64,000 nucleotides of DNA from Hippopus hippopus (lineage: Eukaryota; Mollusca; Bivalvia; Cardiida; Cardiidae). The notes beneath the pieces are model-generated. The model had not been told where the DNA came from, ran no database searches, and worked only from the letters and a program-made list of their open reading frames with translations. Of this stretch, positions 63,208 through 64,000 are shown in pieces. Position numbers and translations under genes: made by a program. Every line of letters starts with the position of its first letter. The stretch's first letter is position 1. Location: NCBI GenBank assembly GCA_946811185.2, contig OX328105.1:35033394-35097393 (forward strand), in the 5' to 3' direction.

Positions 63208-63440
63208 TTTAACCTTTTTTCCAGACGATATAATTTTGACTTGACAATATTCAAAGCATTTGTAGACAACAATTTCCATTTTCTCAAACGATTGGTTTGT
63301 TTTAAAAAGGGTTGAAAACATTAGTAGAAAAGGAGCAAATGCTGGTTACCAGCATTTTCTCCTTTTTCTACCGTTTTTTACGAAGAGGTTTCCTCCTGAG
63401 GGTCCTTGAAACATGATGTTGTTCGGTACTGGGTTAAAAA
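63208..63440. repeat. palD element
   Basis: TTAACCTTTTTTCCAGACGA, GTTGAAAACATTAGTAGAAA, AGGAGCAAATGCTGGTTACC with mirror, and TGTTCGGTACTGGGTTAAA. Confidence 0.8.
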
Positions 63441-64000
63441 TCGAACTTTCAGAATTTTATTATTTGCATAGATCTTCAAAACAATCCTTATCGTTTAGTT
63501 TAGGAGAAAAGCACGGTATACTTTACTTAAACTTTGTTTTATTCAATTTACTTAATGGTACAGATGGTTTTAAAGAGACAGTTTGAGCTCTGTTTTCTAC
63601 ATTCAGTTTTATTATCGGAATGATAAAAACAGACGTCATAGTAAACTTCGATAACTCGAATATATCAGGATGGAGACATAAGTTCGAGCTATCAGTATAT
63701 TTTGGTTGTCTTAAAATAACAAGAAGCAAAACAATAAATGCGAATATATAGATGGATGTATTTTTCTCAAAATGCACAAAATTTCAAGCCACTTTCATTA
63801 ATAAAACTGATTTATTTGAATTATTATTATTTGTTCAAAACTAGCAAGTATGTTATACAATACAATACATTTTATATGCTCCAACATATACATTGTACAT
63901 TAAGCAAACTACAAATAACCAAATATAAAATTGTCAATATGATGATTTCGATTAATGATCTGATTGAAACAAGACTTGACAGATATATAGTTATGGTACA
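63441..64000. other. No recognisable feature
   Basis: AT-rich. AACTTCGATAACTCGAATAT and AGTTCGAGCTATCAG near 63645-63695 recall the pogo-like relic at 31.9 kb but are too short to call. Confidence 0.35.

Overview
This is eukaryotic, AT-rich, intron- and repeat-laden DNA, almost certainly from a mollusc and probably a bivalve. I suspect a dreissenid mussel, because the repeat whose chance translation begins MACNTRKG is one I associate with Dreissena; this is recollection, not proof. I see no bacterial operons, no rRNA, no functional tRNA gene and no CRISPR array. Nearly every open frame is short and explained by palindromic repeats.

Only one host gene is convincing: at 1758-2135, a 125-residue secreted Gly/Tyr-rich basic protein of the shell-matrix or structural type, with a good splice acceptor just before its ATG and a strong donor plus an AATAAA just after its stop. 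The rest is a densely layered graveyard of transposable elements.

For reference I name the recurrent families as follows. palA: about 265 bp, ends near GGCTTGCAACACGCGAAAAG, two internal hairpins. palB: about 260 bp, ends ATATGAGCCATGCTCTG. palD: about 225 bp, ends AACCCTTTACCAAACGACAA, centre GGAGAAAATGCTGGTAACC. palE: about 210 bp, core GATCAGACTGCACAGAACG. palG: about 200 bp, ends GGGCCCGTATTCACCAACCA, two CCAAT boxes in the centre. palH: about 360 bp, ends GGCCCAGTAAAGGCCAAAAG. palI and repN: bivalve-type repeats of unknown class. There are two tRNA-headed SINE types (SINE1 with a TTTCTTTCCGAGGACT body, SINE2 with an ACTTTCTTTCCGGCAATC body), one 1.0-kb repeat (rep1k) present twice, two mariner-type DNA transposons and one 5'-truncated LINE.

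Layout. 1-3.1 kb: palB, palA and palG copies around the Gly/Tyr gene. 3.1-7 kb: rep1k copy 1, a SINE2 with target-site duplication, palD and palE. 7-18.5 kb: alternating palI, palD, palE and SINE1 copies, palH, and a foldback near 16.5 kb. 18.5-24.5 kb: an (AACC)n tract, palA, a 1.6-kb element with inverted subterminal repeats, and a 28-bp minisatellite. 24.5-35.4 kb: repN, a 370-bp direct pair, and palG/palD/palB/palE. 35.4-38.7 kb: the longest stretch without recognisable repeats or genes. 39-44.6 kb: foldbacks, a three-layer nest of palB, hairpin and palA, a 1-kb mariner derivative, palD and palG. 45.1-46.1 kb: a 1-kb inverted repeat. 46.8-50.5 kb: LINE relic interrupted by a 1.44-kb DD41D mariner. 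50.7-64 kb: palH, LINE tails, tandem repeats, rep1k copy 2, SINEs and many palB/palD copies.

The window holds no gene system. Its interest lies in the nested insertions (clean target duplications give relative ages), in the shared GC-rich hairpin core of palA and palB, in several near-perfect long hairpins that could give double-stranded RNA, and in the one candidate structural-protein gene.
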